NCBI GenBank assembly: GCA_937877515.1
Contig: CALFIX010000061.1
Coordinates: 1 to 50,382 of the forward strand
Direction of reading: 5' to 3'
Origin: an uncultured Treponema sp.
GTDB lineage: Bacteria; Spirochaetota; Spirochaetia; Treponematales; Treponemataceae
Length of the DNA stretch: 50,382 nucleotides
The notes under the pieces are model-generated. The model searched no databases. It was given only the letters and a program-made list of their open reading frames with translations, and had not been told where the DNA came from. The stretch's first letter is position 1. Each line of letters begins with the position of its first letter. Below, one piece after another: positions 49,655-50,382 of this stretch. A program made the translations under genes and the position numbers.

Positions 49655-50382
49655 TTAGTTTACCATTTGCTCCGGGTGGAATACTTCGTCAAACTTTTCG
49701 GCGGTTAAAAAACCTAATTCCACACAAGCTTCTTTTAGCGAAATGTTTTTCTCGTAAGCCAGGTGACTTGTCTTTGCTGCGTTTTCGTAGCCGATGTATG
49801 GGTTTAATGCCGTAACAAGCATAAGCGAATTATGCAGGTTGTGATGCATTTTTTCTTTGTTAGCAGTAATTCCAACGGCACAGTTTTTGTTAAAGCTTAA
49901 AATCACCTCTGCCAAAAGACGTGTACTCTGAATAAAGTTATATGCAATAACCGGCATAAATACGTTTAACTCAAAGTTACCCTGGCTGGCTGCAATTCCG
50001 ACAGTTGCATCGTTACCCATAACCTGTACTGCAACCATAGTCATAGCCTCACACTGAGTAGGGTTTACCTTTCCTGGCATAATTGAAGAACCTGGTTCGT
50101 TTTCCGGAATATGAATTTCTCCAAGACCGTCACGAGGACCACTGGCAAGCCAGCGGACATCGTTTGCAATTTTCATGCAGTCAGCGGCAAGAGCCTTTAA
50201 TGCTCCGTGCGCGTAAACAATTTCATCCTTACTTGTTAAAGCATGGAATTTATTAGGAGAAGTAACAAAATCTTTTCCGGTTAACTCGCTAACTTTCTTT
50301 GCAACAAGAGTGTCAAAGCCCTTTGGAGCATTAAGACCTGTTCCAACGGCAGTTCCTCCTAATGCAAGCTGCTTTAAGTAGG
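49655..50382 (-). CDS. fumC: Fumarate hydratase class II, C-terminal part (cut by window edge)
   Basis: About 242 codons are inside the window; the 5' end lies beyond 50382. The reading frame is open to the edge: LALGGTAVGTGLNAPKGF, then GSSIMPGKVNPTQCEAM, the fumarase/aspartase superfamily signature, and NFELNVFMPVIAYN and ELGFLTAEKFDEVFHPEQM at the end. It reversibly hydrates fumarate to malate. Aspartase shares the signature, but the C-terminus is more FumC-like. An ATG at 50176 is internal. Same strand and directly upstream of hdrB. Confidence 0.9.
   Translation of the reverse strand, partial: YLKQLALGGTAVGTGLNAPKGFDTLVAKKVSELTGKDFVTSPNKFHALTSKDEIVYAHGALKALAADCMKIANDVRWLASGPRDGLGEIHIPENEPGSSIMPGKVNPTQCEAMTMVAVQVMGNDATVGIAASQGNFELNVFMPVIAYNFIQSTRLLAEVILSFNKNCAVGITANKEKMHHNLHNSLMLVTALNPYIGYENAAKTSHLAYEKNISLKEACVELGFLTAEKFDEVFHPEQMVN

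Overview
The window looks like the chromosome of a low-to-moderate GC anaerobic spirochaete, most likely a commensal or gut-type Treponema. The evidence is a FlaA flagellar sheath gene behind a strong promoter, a spirochaete-type SPASM protein, many TPR proteins, a SpoIIE-phosphatase/STAS/anti-sigma trio, and a cytosolic succinate-forming fumarate branch with no respiratory membrane anchor. I see no phage genes, transposase, integrase or CRISPR array.

Layout. 1-2.9 kb: ruvA-ruvB-queA (+). 2.9-9.1 kb: a five-gene minus-strand unit joining a nucleotide-sugar dehydratase and a DegT-type aminotransferase to three divergent xanthine-dehydrogenase-family subunits. 9.1-12.3 kb: two exported proteins (one a Glu-rich repeat SPOR protein), then tmRNA, whose promoter overlaps the preceding terminator. 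12.4-15.2 kb: rsbU/rsbV/rsbW-like partner-switch operon (-). 15.3-18.3 kb: TPR protein, metallophosphoesterase, ParB-fold protein (-). 18.4-21.9 kb: two TPR envelope proteins (+), the second with a Lys-rich heptad minisatellite. 21.9-25.2 kb: xseA-xseB-mutL (-), apparently leaderless. 25.3-33.5 kb: six overlapping genes (+): SPASM protein lacking radical-SAM cysteines, glycosyltransferase-like protein, a three-part SpsF/PseG-like/methyltransferase fusion, ATP-grasp ligase, murein amidase and GerMN protein. 33.5-36.2 kb: flaA, a RelA/SpoT-TPR protein and tRNA-Glu. 36.3-39.9 kb: short AspT/YidE-type transporter (-) and a chemoreceptor (+).

39.9-50.4 kb is the most interesting part: on the minus strand, in transcription order, fumC (cut by the window edge), hdrB-hdrC-hdrA, flxD(mvhD)-flxC-flxB-flxA, frdB, frdA. 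Together these suggest a soluble flavin-based bifurcating machine: NADH enters at FlxA, electrons split at the HdrA flavin, one branch reduces ferredoxin, and the other goes through HdrBC (directly or via a thiol/disulfide carrier) to a quinone-independent fumarate reductase, with fumarase supplying fumarate. The physical link between Hdr-Flx and Frd is an inference from gene order and cofactor motifs. Hairpins precede both frd ribosome-binding sites, and a dispersed repeat with conserved arms and a variable central hairpin occurs in three intergenic regions of the window.
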